Notes: generated from the letters alone by a model not told the origin. A stretch of DNA of 64,000 bases from an uncultured Endozoicomonas sp. (GCF_947495845.1 NZ_CANMAO010000004.1:208657-272656), one strand, 5' to 3'. Positions 20,503 through 30,559 are shown, counted from the stretch's first letter. Program-made: numbers and translations.

Positions 20503-20924
20503 CTGAAACCTTTGAGGTTTTTCGCATTCTAATTAGCTGACATCCGCAACAGCACTGATGCCAGCCGAAGATTATTTCCCCATTTATATCAATATATTGG
20601 AGCTATCCCCGTTTTTACCTTGTGAAAATATTGAATTTTCCCACCTGAATAGAGTCAACAAGTATTATTACGCTTTCTTATAAATAACGCTGTGATACTA
20701 TTTTTACGCAATCATTACCCACCGTCCGACACGCTTTCCTTCCTTTGCGTTTCAGGGCGGTTACCTTCAATGTACCAACGTACCGGTCTTGCGAATAAGG
20801 ACATCCCACCGACAGTAGAGATTGCAGATAACAACTAAACGCGTGGACTCTCAAGTTTACGGAGAAGCTTCTGGCCTCGCCACTTTGACTGATACACACT
20901 TGAACGCAGTAAAGCAGGTAACAC
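20503..20924. other. non-coding spacer before sstT
   Basis: About 420 bp without a convincing gene on either strand. It must hold the sstT promoter, but I could not assign -35/-10 boxes with confidence. No repeat-family member was recognised. Confidence 0.4.
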
Positions 20925-22184
20925 ATGAGTCAAGCCAAACTATTATATCAACGAATGGCAGCAACCAGCCTTGTTCTAAGAATCCTGGTCGGTATTGTTC
21001 TGGGCACAACACTTGCCGTGGTCTCTCCTGACACAGCACAGTCTACGGCATTTCTGGGTTCCCTTTTTGTGGGCGCATTAAAAGCAGTCGCTCCGGTTCT
21101 GGTTTTTGTTCTGGTAGCGTCGTCTATCGCCAATCAAAAACTGAATCAGCAATCCAATATTCAACCGATTCTATTTCTGTACCTTTTTGGTACTGTGGCA
21201 GCCTCTTTTGTTGCGGTTTCCATGAGCTTTCTCTTCCCGGTTGAATTGGTTCTGGCAACCAATAGCGGTGGAGCGACACCTCCGGAAGGCATCATGCAGG
21301 TGCTTAACACCCTGCTGTTCCAGATTGTTCAGAACCCGGTAGAAGCCCTGCTGAATGGTAATTTTATTGGCATTTTGGCCTGGGCAATTGCGCTGGGCAT
21401 GGCGCTTCGACACGGCAAAGATTCTACCCGGGACATCTTTCACGATGTGTCTACGGCTGTGTCGTCTATTGTGCGTGTTGTTATTCAGTTCGCACCGTTT
21501 GGTATTTTTGGGTTGGTCGCCAATACCATCGCACAAACCGGCTTCGGCGTTTTACTGGGCTATAGCAAACTGTTGATGGTTCTGATCAGCAGTATGCTAA
21601 TCGTTGGTTTTGTGATGAATCCTCTGATCGTATTCTTGAAGATTCGCAAGAACCCATACCCACTGGTACTTCGCTGTATGCGTGAAAGTGGGGTAACCGC
21701 CTTTTTCACTCGCAGTTCTGCTGCCAACATCCCGGTCAATATGCAGCTTTGCAAAAAGCTTGATCTGCATGAGGATACTTATTCCGTATCTATTCCTTTG
21801 GGTGCCACCATTAACATGGCGGGGGCGGCCATTACCATTACGGTTATGACTTTGGCTGCTGCACACACACTGGGTATTTCTGTGGATTTGGGCACGGCCT
21901 TGCTTCTGAGTATTGTGGCTGCTGTTTCCGCCTGCGGTGCTTCCGGTGTTGCCGGTGGTTCACTGCTATTGATCCCACTGGCTTGCAGTCTGTTCGGTAT
22001 CCCTAATGATGTGGCCATGCAGGTAGTCGCGGTTGGCTTTATCATCGGCGTCGTTCAGGACTCTCTGGAAACCGCTTTAAACAGCTCAACCGATGTCGTG
22101 TTTACCGCTGCAGCGTGTATGGCTGCAGAGCCAGAAGCCACCTCTGATGTTGCAAGCAAAAATAACACCGCAGAATTAAATTGA
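20925..22184 (+). CDS. sstT: serine/threonine:Na+ symporter SstT
   Basis: 419 residues, DAACS family. The beginning ([20 protein letters not shown]), the [11 protein letters not shown] stretch, [19 protein letters not shown] and [19 protein letters not shown] are characteristic of SstT, which takes up serine and threonine with sodium. Eight membrane helices plus two re-entrant hairpins are expected. Monocistronic, ending in a terminator-like hairpin shared with the convergent hydrolase gene. Confidence 0.95.
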   Translation: MSQAKLLYQRMAATSLVLRILVGIVLGTTLAVVSPDTAQSTAFLGSLFVGALKAVAPVLVFVLVASSIANQKLNQQSNIQPILFLYLFGTVAASFVAVSMSFLFPVELVLATNSGGATPPEGIMQVLNTLLFQIVQNPVEALLNGNFIGILAWAIALGMALRHGKDSTRDIFHDVSTAVSSIVRVVIQFAPFGIFGLVANTIAQTGFGVLLGYSKLLMVLISSMLIVGFVMNPLIVFLKIRKNPYPLVLRCMRESGVTAFFTRSSAANIPVNMQLCKKLDLHEDTYSVSIPLGATINMAGAAITITVMTLAAAHTLGISVDLGTALLLSIVAAVSACGASGVAGGSLLLIPLACSLFGIPNDVAMQVVAVGFIIGVVQDSLETALNSSTDVVFTAAACMAAEPEATSDVASKNNTAELN

Positions 22185-22190
22185 AATCAG

Positions 22191-22218
22191 AGGTAAGCCA
22201 GAACGGCTTACCTTGTTA
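22191..22218. terminator. shared hairpin between convergent genes
   Basis: AGGTAAGCC agaac GGCTTACCT, a perfect 9-bp stem with a 5-base loop followed by TTGTT, between sstT and the hydrolase gene. It can serve both strands. Confidence 0.65.
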
Positions 22219-22237
22219 ATTGAAAGCGAACTGCCAA

Positions 22238-23140
22238 TTATTGATTCAGTGCATCATCAAAGAAGCGACTGATCAAATAAGCAGATTTCGCTTTATCCGC
22301 CTGCCACGCCCGGGTGTGCTCACCGCCCGGAATTTCCCAATACAGTTTTGGTTCTGCTGCTGCCGCATACAGCGCACGACCATGTTCCACCGATACCGTC
22401 TTATCTGCCGTGCCGTGAATAATCATGACTGGTCTGGGAGATATGGAGGCAATCACATTTTCGGGTGTTCTTGAATCTTCAAAGCCTCCGCGCAGGCGAT
22501 AAAAGAACCGGACCACTTTTGAAAACTGCTCAACCAAAGGAATCCCGTAATCTTCCCGCCCTCTTTCCTGGATGATGCCGTCCAGCGATTTAAAACCGGA
22601 ATCAAACCAGCCCGCATCAATATCCGGATTATCAGCCATGGCAAGAATACTCGTCGTTGCCCCCATGGAGTACCCGACAATGCCCACTTTATCCATACCC
22701 AGCTCTTTCAATCTTGCAACCGCGGCATCAACATCCTGCTGCTCAAGATAACCCATGGTGTTATAAGACGATTGACTAGTACCAGAATTACGAAGGTCTA
22801 TGAGCAGCATCGGAAAACCTGCTTTATGCAGGGCGATAGCGTCCCGAAGACCTTCATGTCGGGTTGCTCCACGACCATGAATTAACACAATTCCAGCCTT
22901 TTCATTCGCACCGGGAATAAACCAGCCATCCAGTGCTAAACCATCCTCAGTGGTGAGTTCAACATCGGTGTACTCAAGCCCGACCTGAGCTGGCGACTCG
23001 CAAAACACATAATGTTCTTCATTACAGGGGTACAAACCTGGATGAAGTAATTGTGAGGAAAAATACCATGCTGCTGAAAGCACAATGACAGGGAAAAGAA
23101 CAAGAAGAGTGATAGCTGTACGCTTTATTATTTTTATCAT
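22238..23140 (-). CDS. membrane-anchored alpha/beta hydrolase
   Basis: About 300 residues from ATG 23140 (GTG 23152 also in frame). An N-terminal hydrophobic helix (ITLLVLFPVIVLSAAWYF) acts as signal or anchor. The fold then shows an oxyanion region VLIHGRGATRHEG, nucleophile elbow GYSMGATTS, an Asp in MIIHGTADKTVSVEHG and a late His in PGGEHTRAW. This suggests an esterase or peptidase-like hydrolase facing the periplasm. Substrate unknown. Confidence 0.87.
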   Translation of the reverse strand: MIKIIKRTAITLLVLFPVIVLSAAWYFSSQLLHPGLYPCNEEHYVFCESPAQVGLEYTDVELTTEDGLALDGWFIPGANEKAGIVLIHGRGATRHEGLRDAIALHKAGFPMLLIDLRNSGTSQSSYNTMGYLEQQDVDAAVARLKELGMDKVGIVGYSMGATTSILAMADNPDIDAGWFDSGFKSLDGIIQERGREDYGIPLVEQFSKVVRFFYRLRGGFEDSRTPENVIASISPRPVMIIHGTADKTVSVEHGRALYAAAAEPKLYWEIPGGEHTRAWQADKAKSAYLISRFFDDALNQ

Positions 23141-23242
23141 AGCTGACGCCACAGTCGCTCGCTGAATTCATGAATTGTAAGTAGTTGTGCACTCATCATA
23201 TGTTAGGATGCAGAAAAATACAGCCAACCGTGGTGGTTAATA

Positions 23243-23359
23243 ATGATTACTCAATTTCTGAAAGACGTCTGGGGTATGCACTGGGCACCAAAGCTGATTC
23301 TCACACTGGTGGTTTTGAAGACGGTTGCCGTCATGATTAGAGAAGCACAAATCCTGTAG
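23243..23359 (+). CDS. possible 38-aa small membrane protein
   Basis: ATG 23243 to TAG 23359 encodes a protein starting MITQFLKDVWGMHWAPKLIL, with a hydrophobic centre (LILTLVVLKTVAVM). The ribosome site is weak (GGTGG about 9 bp upstream). It lies 62 bp before hutZ in the same direction. It is too short for composition statistics, so it is only a candidate. Confidence 0.35.
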   Translation: MITQFLKDVWGMHWAPKLILTLVVLKTVAVMIREAQIL

Positions 23360-23393
23360 ATGTCCATTGTCGCTTTAAGGTATAGTCACCGAA

Positions 23394-23413
23394 GTGATGA
23401 TGATTCTCATTTA
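23394..23413 (+). promoter_or_regulatory. candidate Fur box before hutZ
   Basis: GTGATGATGATTCTCATTTA resembles the 19-bp Fur operator (GATAATGATAATCATTATC) and ends 8 bp before the hutZ start, a position that would allow iron-dependent repression. A TATAGT -10-like box lies just upstream (23381). Confidence 0.6.
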
Positions 23414-23421
23414 AGGTTTAT

Positions 23422-23940
23422 ATGCGTAAAGAAGTTGCACCCATTGAAGGTTCTGAGCTGGAAGCGATTGCTGAAAGTTGTCAGCAATTAATCAACAACC
23501 ACAAAACACTGACACTCTCGACACTGTCTTCAGAAGGCAAGCCTGAAATCAGTTATACACCCTATGTTCGTGGTAAAGATGGGACGTTCTACATTTTCAT
23601 TAGTGAGCTGGCACACCACACACCCAATCTGTTGGCAAATCCGGTTTGCTCTATTTTCTTTGCAGCACCTGAGTCCGAAACCCGGAATCTATTTGCCCGT
23701 GAACGTGCGTTCCTGGGATGTGATGTGGAAGAACTGCCGCGAGGTTCAGAGACTTGCGACCGGCTGATTGATCAGTTTCAGGAAAAATTTGGCAACACAG
23801 TTGAAGTATTAAGAAACCTTCCTGACTTTCACCTGTTTGCTCTGACACCTCAAAGTGGGCAGTACACCATTGGTTTTGGCAAGGCCTTTAAAATCAACAC
23901 CGATGGCTCATTAACTCATATCGTTATTGATAAAAAGTAA
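23422..23940 (+). CDS. hutZ: HugZ/HutZ-family heme utilisation protein
   Basis: 172-residue split-barrel protein of the pyridoxamine-phosphate-oxidase-like superfamily. The N-terminus (LINNHKTLTLSTLSSEGKPE) and the C-terminal heme-binding stretch (FALTPQSGQYTIGFGKAFKI) are typical of HutZ/HugZ, which bind or degrade heme for iron release in the cytoplasm. A Fur-like site directly upstream agrees with a role in iron acquisition. No hutX, hutW or heme receptor is adjacent. Confidence 0.88.
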   Translation: MRKEVAPIEGSELEAIAESCQQLINNHKTLTLSTLSSEGKPEISYTPYVRGKDGTFYIFISELAHHTPNLLANPVCSIFFAAPESETRNLFARERAFLGCDVEELPRGSETCDRLIDQFQEKFGNTVEVLRNLPDFHLFALTPQSGQYTIGFGKAFKINTDGSLTHIVIDKK

Positions 23941-23965
23941 TCAGCCTTTCTGAATACAAAGAACG

Positions 23966-24818
23966 TTAGTCGTTTAGTGATTCAACTCTAAACAACAGCG
24001 TTCTCTTTCTCGACTCGCCAAAGACATAAGCTAATGACTCTGCAAAGCTCAACAGGTCTTCCCGCTTATCAAACTCTATGGGTAGCGTAACCAGAGAAGA
24101 CTCTCTTTGTGGCGAACCAAAGTGCGAGAGGTAAACCAATGTATTGGTCATCTTTCCATCACTTTCTACAGCTTGTAGTTCTGCACCCAACAACAGGTAG
24201 TAACGGCTATTACCGGCAACCGTCACAAAATACTGAAAGTCATCGTTGGTGATTTCCGACACCGATGGAAGGTTACTGATATCACTGAACTCCACCAACC
24301 TCCAGTTGCCATCCGATAACACAGCATTATCCCAAGCGTTTTCACTGTAGGCGCGCATCACACCCAGTGATATCAACTTTATGCCATACATGCCCTGATA
24401 GGCTGCACCTAAAGCATCAATCAGGTAACCCTGCGATGGTGAGTCCGGCGCCACAACTTCCGGCCTAAGGTAATTACCGACCGAAGTACCTGCATCCCAA
24501 AGCGCCAGCGCAGCCAATGGTCCTAACAGGCCATAAGCGACACCGTATTGATAATAACCAAGCAACGCACCGGGCGTATGGGAAGCCATTCTGGACAACA
24601 CATCCAGCATCAGATATTTCATCTGTTTAGGGTTATCCATATCCTGGGCAAAACCACCCATTGGACTTTTTTCCATATAGGGGCACAATTGCCTGATTGT
24701 GTTGTCTATAGATTCACGGCCTCCGGCTTTACTTGCCTGACTTCCAGCCAAGAAGAAGAGGCGCAAGCAAAACAGTTAGCAACACGGGAAGACACCATCG
24801 TTTTTTCAGGCTTAACAT
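23966..24818 (-). pseudogene. exported protein of unknown function, frameshifted in its signal peptide
   Basis: The main frame (24766-23966, about 266 codons) begins only at a TTG, and a stop lies shortly upstream. In another frame, ATG 24818 encodes a classical signal sequence (MLSLKKRWCLPVLLTVLLAP) that ends at a stop at 24726. The two frames overlap at a CTT-repeat-rich stretch (CCTCTTCTTCTTGG), where a one-base change would join signal peptide and body (…LAGSQASKAGGRES). The body contains GALLGYYQYGVAYGLLGPLA and no motif I recognise. Either a recent frameshift, a sequencing error, or slippage at the repeat. Confidence 0.6.
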
Positions 24819-24855
24819 CGTTCATGCCCCACGGGTATATGAAGAAGCCTAATTC

Positions 24856-25021
24856 TAGGAGCCTGTCGGACTTACCACTGACCTACTGCGAAAAAGCCGG
24901 ATTTGGCCATTTTTTATGCTCCTTTTCGTTGAATAGCTCGCTATTCGCCTCAAATGAGCATAAAAACTGACTCAAACCGGACTTTTTCTCGCTACGGTCG
25001 GCTAAGTCCGACAGGCTCCTA
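24856..25021. repeat. palindromic MITE-like element, family C
   Basis: 166 bp with perfect 18-bp terminal inverted repeats (AGGAGCCTGTCGGACTTA) flanked by CTAG/TA. An internal palindrome has the centre GAATAGCTCGCTATTC. A single related end (CTAGGAGGCTGTCCGAGAA) lies at 36526-36544. No coding capacity. It sits immediately upstream of ribD. Confidence 0.85.
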
Positions 25022-25054
25022 GCCAACAATTTCAAAACCGAGGTTTGGGTGACA

Positions 25055-26176
25055 ATGGAATCCAGAGATATCCACTTTATGGCCAGAGCCATCATGCTGG
25101 CTCGCCGGGGCTGGTATACGACAATGCCCAACCCTCGCGTAGGCTGTGTCATTGTGGATTCAAAGGGAGTCATCGTTGGAGAAGGTTGGCACGAACGGGC
25201 GGGGGAGCCCCACGCTGAAGTGTATGCCTTGCGTATGGCCGGAGAAAAAGCCAATGGGGCAACAGCTTACGTGACGTTGGAACCCTGCAGCCATTATGGC
25301 CGCACCCCGCCCTGTGCTGAAGCATTAATATCCGCGGGCGTTTCCAGAGTGGTTGCCGCTATGGAGGATTCGAACCCCGTGGTGGCCGGTCGTGGTTTAC
25401 GAATGCTTCAGCAAGCCGGGATTGAAACGCTCTCTGGTGTTTTGAAGAACGAAGCCCGCTCATTAAATGAAGGCTTCTTTAAACGGATGGCCACCGGTAA
25501 ACCCTTCGTTCGCATCAAGCTGGCAATGAGCCTGGATGGCAGAACGGCCATGGCCAGTGGAGAGTCCCAATGGATTACCGGGCCAAAGGCAAGAAGTGAC
25601 GTTCAGAAGATGAGAGCGCAAAGTGGTGCGATTATCACAGGCGTTGGCTCAATTTTGCAGGATAACTCTTCTCTGACGGTTCGCGCTGAAGAGCTGGGTC
25701 TTGATAATGCCGACACCGTTGCCCAGCGACAACCTTTACGCGTGATCATTGATTCGCAGCTGAAGACACCGGTTGATGCCAAAGTGATTGCAGGTACCGG
25801 CCATTGTCTGATTGCGACTACAGAGCAGCATGACCCGGAACAAAAACAGGCGCTTGAGCAGGCTGGAGCGGAAGTGTTTGTATTTCCCAGTCAGCAAGGC
25901 CATGTTGACCTTAACGCTGTTTTGGAGGAGCTGGGTAACAGAGAATGCAACGACGTTCTGGTGGAAACCGGTGCTAAGTTGGCCGGCAGTTTTGTTCGCC
26001 AGAACCTTGTGGATGAACTGGTTGTCTTTATGGCGCCCATCTTAATGGGTTCTAATGCCAGACCTCTGTTTGAGCTGCCATTTGATACCATGTCCGAAAA
26101 AGTGGAACTATCGATCAGCGATATCCGAGCCATTGGCGATGACTGGAGAATCACAGCGCAACCAAAATCTCGATAA
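25055..26176 (+). CDS. ribD: bifunctional riboflavin deaminase/reductase RibD
   Basis: About 373 residues. The N-terminal deaminase domain carries zinc ligands in HAEVYAL and TLEPCSHYGRTPPC; the C-terminal reductase domain begins RIKLAMSLDGRTAMASGESQ with the WITG motif next. It converts the GTP-derived pyrimidine to 5-amino-6-ribitylaminouracil phosphate. ATG 25055 gives the usual N-terminus (MESRDIHFMARAI); GTG 25049 is 5 bp from GAGG and is an alternative. First gene of a riboflavin-nusB-thiL run. The riboflavin synthase gene ribE, often next, is absent. Confidence 0.96.
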   Translation: MESRDIHFMARAIMLARRGWYTTMPNPRVGCVIVDSKGVIVGEGWHERAGEPHAEVYALRMAGEKANGATAYVTLEPCSHYGRTPPCAEALISAGVSRVVAAMEDSNPVVAGRGLRMLQQAGIETLSGVLKNEARSLNEGFFKRMATGKPFVRIKLAMSLDGRTAMASGESQWITGPKARSDVQKMRAQSGAIITGVGSILQDNSSLTVRAEELGLDNADTVAQRQPLRVIIDSQLKTPVDAKVIAGTGHCLIATTEQHDPEQKQALEQAGAEVFVFPSQQGHVDLNAVLEELGNRECNDVLVETGAKLAGSFVRQNLVDELVVFMAPILMGSNARPLFELPFDTMSEKVELSISDIRAIGDDWRITAQPKSR

Positions 26177-26345
26177 AACGATGCCAATAAAACTGGAAAC
26201 GGATAGAATAGCGCCCAAATAGTTGTGGGTAGTCAGTACCTCGCACTAAAACATATTGTGACAGGCTCAGAATAGCGGCATTTTCATAATAAAATGTTCT
26301 TAATCCGCATCTGACACTCCGAAAACCGGATTCCAGAGGGACATT

Positions 26346-27458
26346 ATGCAGCTCAACTCCATCGAAGAAATTATTGAGGACATTCGTCTTGGTAAGCCGG
26401 TTATCCTGATGGATGATGAAGACCGGGAAAACGAAGGCGACCTGATCATTGCTGCAGAGAAAATCACCCCGGAAATTGTTAATTTCATGACCCGTGAGGC
26501 TCGTGGTCTGCTTTGCCTGACACTGACTGGCGACCGTTGTGACTTTCTTGGCCTCAATCAGATGGTAGGTGCCGCAGGCAACAATTCTGGCTACGGCACA
26601 CCGTTTACCGTTTCCATCGAAGCCGCTGAAGGTGTGACCACGGGGATTTCTGCCCAAGATCGAGCCAAAACTATTTTGACCGCCGTTAACCCTATGTCCC
26701 GTCAGGAAGATATTGTTCAACCCGGGCATATTTTTCCGCTGCGCGCTCGCCCTGGTGGTGTGCTCAGCCGTGCCGGACATACAGAAGCCGGTTGCGATCT
26801 GGCGCGTCTTGCTGGCCTGAATCCAGCAGCAGCCATTATCGAGATTATGAATGAAGACGGTTCCATGTCTCGTCGCCCTGATCTCGAACTCTTCGCTGAG
26901 AAGCACGATCTGAAAATTGGCACCATTGCTGACTTGATTCACTACCGTATTCTCAACGAAAAAACCGTTGAGAAAATTGAGCAGCGACTGCTCAATACCG
27001 ACTTTGGCCAGTTTGATCTGCATATTTATCAAGACAACATTGCCAACTGCAAACACATTGCCTTGAGCAAAGGCTATATCACACCGGATAATCCCGCATT
27101 AGTGCGAGTCCATGCCATGGAGCCGATTCGTGATCTTCTGGCGGCACAGGGTGATGGTCGTGCCAGCTGGTCTTTACACAATGCGCTGGCCAAGGTGGCG
27201 GAAGAAGGTTCTGGTGTTGTCGTCCTACTGGATTCTGATGAACATCAGGCGTTGGGCACTGCTTTGGAACGTTTCTTCGATGACAGCAGTGACCGCAGCG
27301 ACGGTATGTCGCGAGCTTATCAAACTACGGGGACCGGCTCGCAGATCCTGCGGGATCTGGGGGTGGGTAAGATGCGACTACTAAGCTCTCCCATCAAGTT
27401 TGCTGCACTTTCCGGCTTTGATCTGGAAGTGGTTGAATATCTGCCTTACGGCGATTAA
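26346..27458 (+). CDS. ribBA: 3,4-dihydroxy-2-butanone-4-phosphate synthase with degenerate GTP cyclohydrolase II domain
   Basis: 370 residues. The N-terminal DHBP synthase domain (about 1-200) has [11 protein letters not shown], the [21 protein letters not shown] region and acidic residues for Mg2+. The C-terminal domain (about 205-370) resembles GTP cyclohydrolase II but lacks the zinc cysteine cluster (no C-x(n)-CDC); the corresponding region reads [20 protein letters not shown]. So it probably supplies only the RibB activity, while the complete ribA at 30668 supplies cyclohydrolase. It lies 169 bp after ribD. Confidence 0.94.
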   Translation: MQLNSIEEIIEDIRLGKPVILMDDEDRENEGDLIIAAEKITPEIVNFMTREARGLLCLTLTGDRCDFLGLNQMVGAAGNNSGYGTPFTVSIEAAEGVTTGISAQDRAKTILTAVNPMSRQEDIVQPGHIFPLRARPGGVLSRAGHTEAGCDLARLAGLNPAAAIIEIMNEDGSMSRRPDLELFAEKHDLKIGTIADLIHYRILNEKTVEKIEQRLLNTDFGQFDLHIYQDNIANCKHIALSKGYITPDNPALVRVHAMEPIRDLLAAQGDGRASWSLHNALAKVAEEGSGVVVLLDSDEHQALGTALERFFDDSSDRSDGMSRAYQTTGTGSQILRDLGVGKMRLLSSPIKFAALSGFDLEVVEYLPYGD

Positions 27459-27483
27459 CAAGAAAACAGCAGACAAAATAAAC

Positions 27484-27538
27484 AGGCGATGGCTGATCGT
27501 GTAAACTAATGTCTACAAAATCAAGTCATCGCCTTTTT
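27484..27538 (+). terminator. terminator after ribBA
   Basis: AGGCGATG / CATCGCCT inverted repeat with a 35-base loop, followed by TTTTTGT. It lies 26 bp after the ribBA stop and suggests the rib unit ends here, before nusB. Confidence 0.6.
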
Positions 27539-27667
27539 GTACTTTTTGTATTAACAATTACCACCTGAAAGAAGCATCGGAACACCGCACTTCAATTGCG
27601 CTGCTAACGAATTGGTTACAACGCTGTCTCAGGTTATCCTGTTGGGCTGCCCTGAAAATAGGCTTAT

Positions 27668-27824
27668 ACCAATGGCGTTTTTAAATTGTGGAGCGAGGAA
27701 GTTATTTTGGGCAACTGGGCAAGGCGAAGCGACGAGTCATAGCCATAGCTATGGCGAGGAACTTCAACGCAGATCCAATCGTTCAAAATAGCTCCGCAGG
27801 CCATAATTTAAAAACAGAATTGGT
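27668..27824. repeat. palindromic MITE-like element, family B
   Basis: 157 bp with about 24-bp terminal inverted repeats: left ACCAATGGCGTTTTTAAATT, right arm complementary reading ACCAATTCTGTTTTTAAATT. An internal palindrome is centred on CATAGCCATAGCTATGG. It occupies the position where ribH commonly lies between ribBA and nusB. Confidence 0.8.
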
Positions 27825-27876
27825 TTTACACGCTTAACAGGCTCCGAAACACCATTGCAGAATCTGGAGGCTTGAG

Positions 27877-28401
27877 GTGAGCACCTCGCCAATGAATACT
27901 CAACAAGGTCAGGGCAACGTCTCTAAGAGCGACCCAAAGAACAGTCAAAAGCCAGCAAATCGTCCTAGCCCTTCTGCTCGCAGAAGAGCCAGACAACTGG
28001 CGCTTCAGGCTCTGTACCAGTGGCAAATGGCCAAAGCGCCGCTGAGCCAGATTGAATCACAGTATCGTGCTGACAACGATTTAACCAAAGTGGATGATGG
28101 CTATTTCAGTGCGATCCTTCACGGCGTGCCCGCTCAGGTTTCTCAGCTGGATGAAGCCATGGCGGCTGTACTTGATCGCCCATTGACGCAACTGGACCCG
28201 GTAGAACTGGCCGCACTGCGCATTGGCTGTTTCGAGCTGGTCAATCGCAAAGATGTCCCTTACCGGGTCGTGATTAACGAAGCCATTGAGCTGGTTAAGC
28301 GTTTTGGTGCCCAGGACTCTCATCGTTATATTAATGGCATTCTGGACAAGCTGGCGCCACGCTTGCGTGCAGAAGAAGTAAAAGCGTATCGTAAAAAGTA
28401 A
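27877..28401 (+). CDS. nusB: transcription antitermination factor NusB
   Basis: 174 residues. RNA-binding helical protein that acts with NusE in rRNA antitermination. Family motifs: [40 protein letters not shown] and [13 protein letters not shown] [17 protein letters not shown] start at 27877 is chosen because TGGAGG lies 6 bp before it; ATG 27892 is the alternative. The low-complexity N-terminal extension (about 30 residues) is longer than usual. Followed 29 bp later by thiL. Confidence 0.95.
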   Translation: MSTSPMNTQQGQGNVSKSDPKNSQKPANRPSPSARRRARQLALQALYQWQMAKAPLSQIESQYRADNDLTKVDDGYFSAILHGVPAQVSQLDEAMAAVLDRPLTQLDPVELAALRIGCFELVNRKDVPYRVVINEAIELVKRFGAQDSHRYINGILDKLAPRLRAEEVKAYRKK

Positions 28402-28430
28402 CCAGGGACTTAAAGAGAGCAAGAGGGAAC

Positions 28431-29411
28431 ATGGCTGTTGGCGAGTTTGAACTGATACAAAAGTACTTTGCCCGCTCGGAATTAACAGCTCCAGAGGGCA
28501 AGACGTCTCCGATCGCCCTCGGTATTGGAGATGACTGTGCATTGCTGGATATCCCTGCCGGCATGCAACTGGCTCAGTCCATGGACACCTTGGTCGAAGG
28601 TGTTCATTTTCCTAAAAATGCCCCTCCCTTTGCCCTTGGTTATCGCGCCCTGGCCGTCAATCTCAGCGACTTGGCAGCCATGGGCGCCGAGCCCCACAGT
28701 TTTACACTTGGCCTGACACTTCCTGAGGTTTCTCCAGAGTGGCTTGCCTCCTTTTCCGATGGCCTTGCCTGCCTTGCCAAACAATTTAAAATCGCTCTAA
28801 TTGGTGGCGATACGACCCGCGGCCCACTGACGATCACAATCCAGGCTCAAGGATTGATTCCCACTGGCAAAGCGATGCTGCGCAGCAGAGCACAACCCGG
28901 CGATCTGATTTGCGTTACGGGCACACTGGGCGATGCCGCTGGCGCATTGCCCGACGTATTAAAAGGCGAATGCCCTGAATCCGCCAGCAACATCCATGTC
29001 AGACAATTATTGAATCGTTACTGGTATCCCACTCCCAGGATTCTTGAAGGACAGTGGCTTCGTCGCAAAGGCGCAACCGCCGCACTGGATATCTCCGATG
29101 GCATTCTGGGTGACCTTCGCCATATTCTGAAAGCCAGTGATGTGGGCGCTGAAATCGACCCGAGCCTGGCGCCTATGTCACCAGCACTGAAACGCACACT
29201 CCATCCGGCAGCAGCGCTTAAAACGGCACTGACTGGCGGCGATGATTATGAACTCTGTTTTACTGTCCCCCGTGATCTGGCAATGACACTGCCACCGGAA
29301 ATAAACGACGATTGCAAAATAACCTGCATCGGTCAGGTAACTTCTGAATCTGGAGCGCTTCGAGACTCCCGTGGCAGCCTGATCACCGCCAAAGCCTATA
29401 CGCACTTTTAA
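28431..29411 (+). CDS. thiL: thiamine-monophosphate kinase
   Basis: 326 residues, PurM/ThiL fold. Phosphorylates thiamine phosphate to thiamine diphosphate. Motifs: GIGDDCALLDIP (Mg-ATP), LAVNLSDLAAMGAEP, GGDTTRGPLTIT, and ALDISDGILGDL. Normal length; in the usual nusB-thiL-pgpA order. Confidence 0.97.
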   Translation: MAVGEFELIQKYFARSELTAPEGKTSPIALGIGDDCALLDIPAGMQLAQSMDTLVEGVHFPKNAPPFALGYRALAVNLSDLAAMGAEPHSFTLGLTLPEVSPEWLASFSDGLACLAKQFKIALIGGDTTRGPLTITIQAQGLIPTGKAMLRSRAQPGDLICVTGTLGDAAGALPDVLKGECPESASNIHVRQLLNRYWYPTPRILEGQWLRRKGATAALDISDGILGDLRHILKASDVGAEIDPSLAPMSPALKRTLHPAAALKTALTGGDDYELCFTVPRDLAMTLPPEINDDCKITCIGQVTSESGALRDSRGSLITAKAYTHF

Positions 29412-29425
29412 CAAGGCACGATGTT

Positions 29426-29902
29426 ATGACGCCCCAGGAAACCTGTTGGAAAAACCCGATACACCTGCTGGCCTTTGGCTTCGGCAGCGGCCTTGCACCT
29501 AAGGCGCCGGGTACCTTTGGCACCATTGCCGCCATTCCCTTTTACCTCTTGTTAATTCAACTGGATTTCATACCTTACCTTGCTGTTGTTGCCGTTGCGT
29601 CTCTCATTGGTTTCTGGATCTGCGGGCGCACCGCAAAGGATTTGGGCGTTCACGATCACCCCGCTATCGTCTGGGATGAGTTCTGTGGTTTCTGGATTAC
29701 CATGATCGCAGCCCCTGCTGGCTGGATGTGGATCGCTCTCGGCTTTGTGTTGTTCCGGATTTTTGATATCTGGAAACCCTGGCCCATTGGCTGGCTGGAT
29801 AAAAAAGTGCATGGCGGAGTCGGTATTATGATTGACGATATCATTGCCGGTGTATTCGCAATGGTTGTCTTACAGGGAATTTATCGTATTATCGTCGTAT
29901 AA
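29426..29902 (+). CDS. pgpA: phosphatidylglycerophosphatase A
   Basis: 158 residues, inner-membrane PgpA, which removes phosphate from phosphatidylglycerol phosphate. FGFGSGLAPKAPGTFGTIAA at the N-terminus, the HPAIVWDEFCGFWITM motif and the MIDDIIAGV motif near the end are characteristic. Starts 14 bp after thiL; an out-of-frame ATG precedes it at 29421. Confidence 0.96.
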   Translation: MTPQETCWKNPIHLLAFGFGSGLAPKAPGTFGTIAAIPFYLLLIQLDFIPYLAVVAVASLIGFWICGRTAKDLGVHDHPAIVWDEFCGFWITMIAAPAGWMWIALGFVLFRIFDIWKPWPIGWLDKKVHGGVGIMIDDIIAGVFAMVVLQGIYRIIVV

Positions 29903-29926
29903 AATTCCGGAACAAGAATAAACACT

Positions 29927-30559
29927 ATGCGTTTGCTACTACTTTTGCTTTCCATCATGGTCACGACGCACACTTTTGCCAGTGACGTCAGCGTCGTCGC
30001 TCTGTTCTCCAACAAAGCCATGGTCATGATTGATGGGCGGAAGCATGTTCTGTCCGTTGGTGGCCGGGCAGTGTCCGGAGTTAAGCTGTTGGATGCCAAC
30101 AGCACCAGTGCAACACTGGAGTTTAACGGGCAGATTCAAACTCTGGAGCTGAGCCGGGATATGAGCGGCGGTATTCAACAACCGGAAACAGCCTCCGTCA
30201 GCATCAGCCGGAATAATATTGGCCAGTACATCACTCAGGCGCGTATCAATAATCACGGCATGGATGTTTTGGTGGACACAGGTGCCAATTCTGTAGCGAT
30301 AAATTCCATGGATGCCGAGCGACTGGGTATCGATTACAAATCCGGCGATCGCATTACGGTAGAAACGGCCAGCAGCCTTACCAATGGCTACCGGGTCATT
30401 TTAAATAGCATCACTATTGGTAATATTCGCGTTCCCCACGTCGATGCAACGGTCATCGAGGGTAACTTCCCAGACACCGTATTGTTGGGTATGAGTTTTC
30501 TCAAACACGTAAAACTCACCGAACACCGCGGCATCATGAAGATTGAATCTAATTATTAA
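29927..30559 (+). CDS. retropepsin-like aspartic protease, exported
   Basis: 210 residues. Signal peptide at 1-18 (MRLLLLLLSIMVTTHTFA), a short N-terminal domain, then a clan AA aspartic protease domain with the active-site motif DVLVDTGANSVAIN (Asp near 116) and a C-terminal VLLGMSFLKHVKL. Such single-domain proteases presumably dimerise. It follows pgpA by 24 bp and may belong to the nusB-thiL-pgpA transcript. Natural substrate unknown. Confidence 0.88.
   Translation: MRLLLLLLSIMVTTHTFASDVSVVALFSNKAMVMIDGRKHVLSVGGRAVSGVKLLDANSTSATLEFNGQIQTLELSRDMSGGIQQPETASVSISRNNIGQYITQARINNHGMDVLVDTGANSVAINSMDAERLGIDYKSGDRITVETASSLTNGYRVILNSITIGNIRVPHVDATVIEGNFPDTVLLGMSFLKHVKLTEHRGIMKIESNY

Noticed and set aside
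26177..26345. Possible FMN riboswitch before ribBA
   Set aside because: The conserved RFN sequence blocks were not found here or before ribD and ribH.
26151..27056. Minus-strand open frame of 301 codons
   Set aside because: Antisense to ribD end and ribBA; no family features and no ribosome site.
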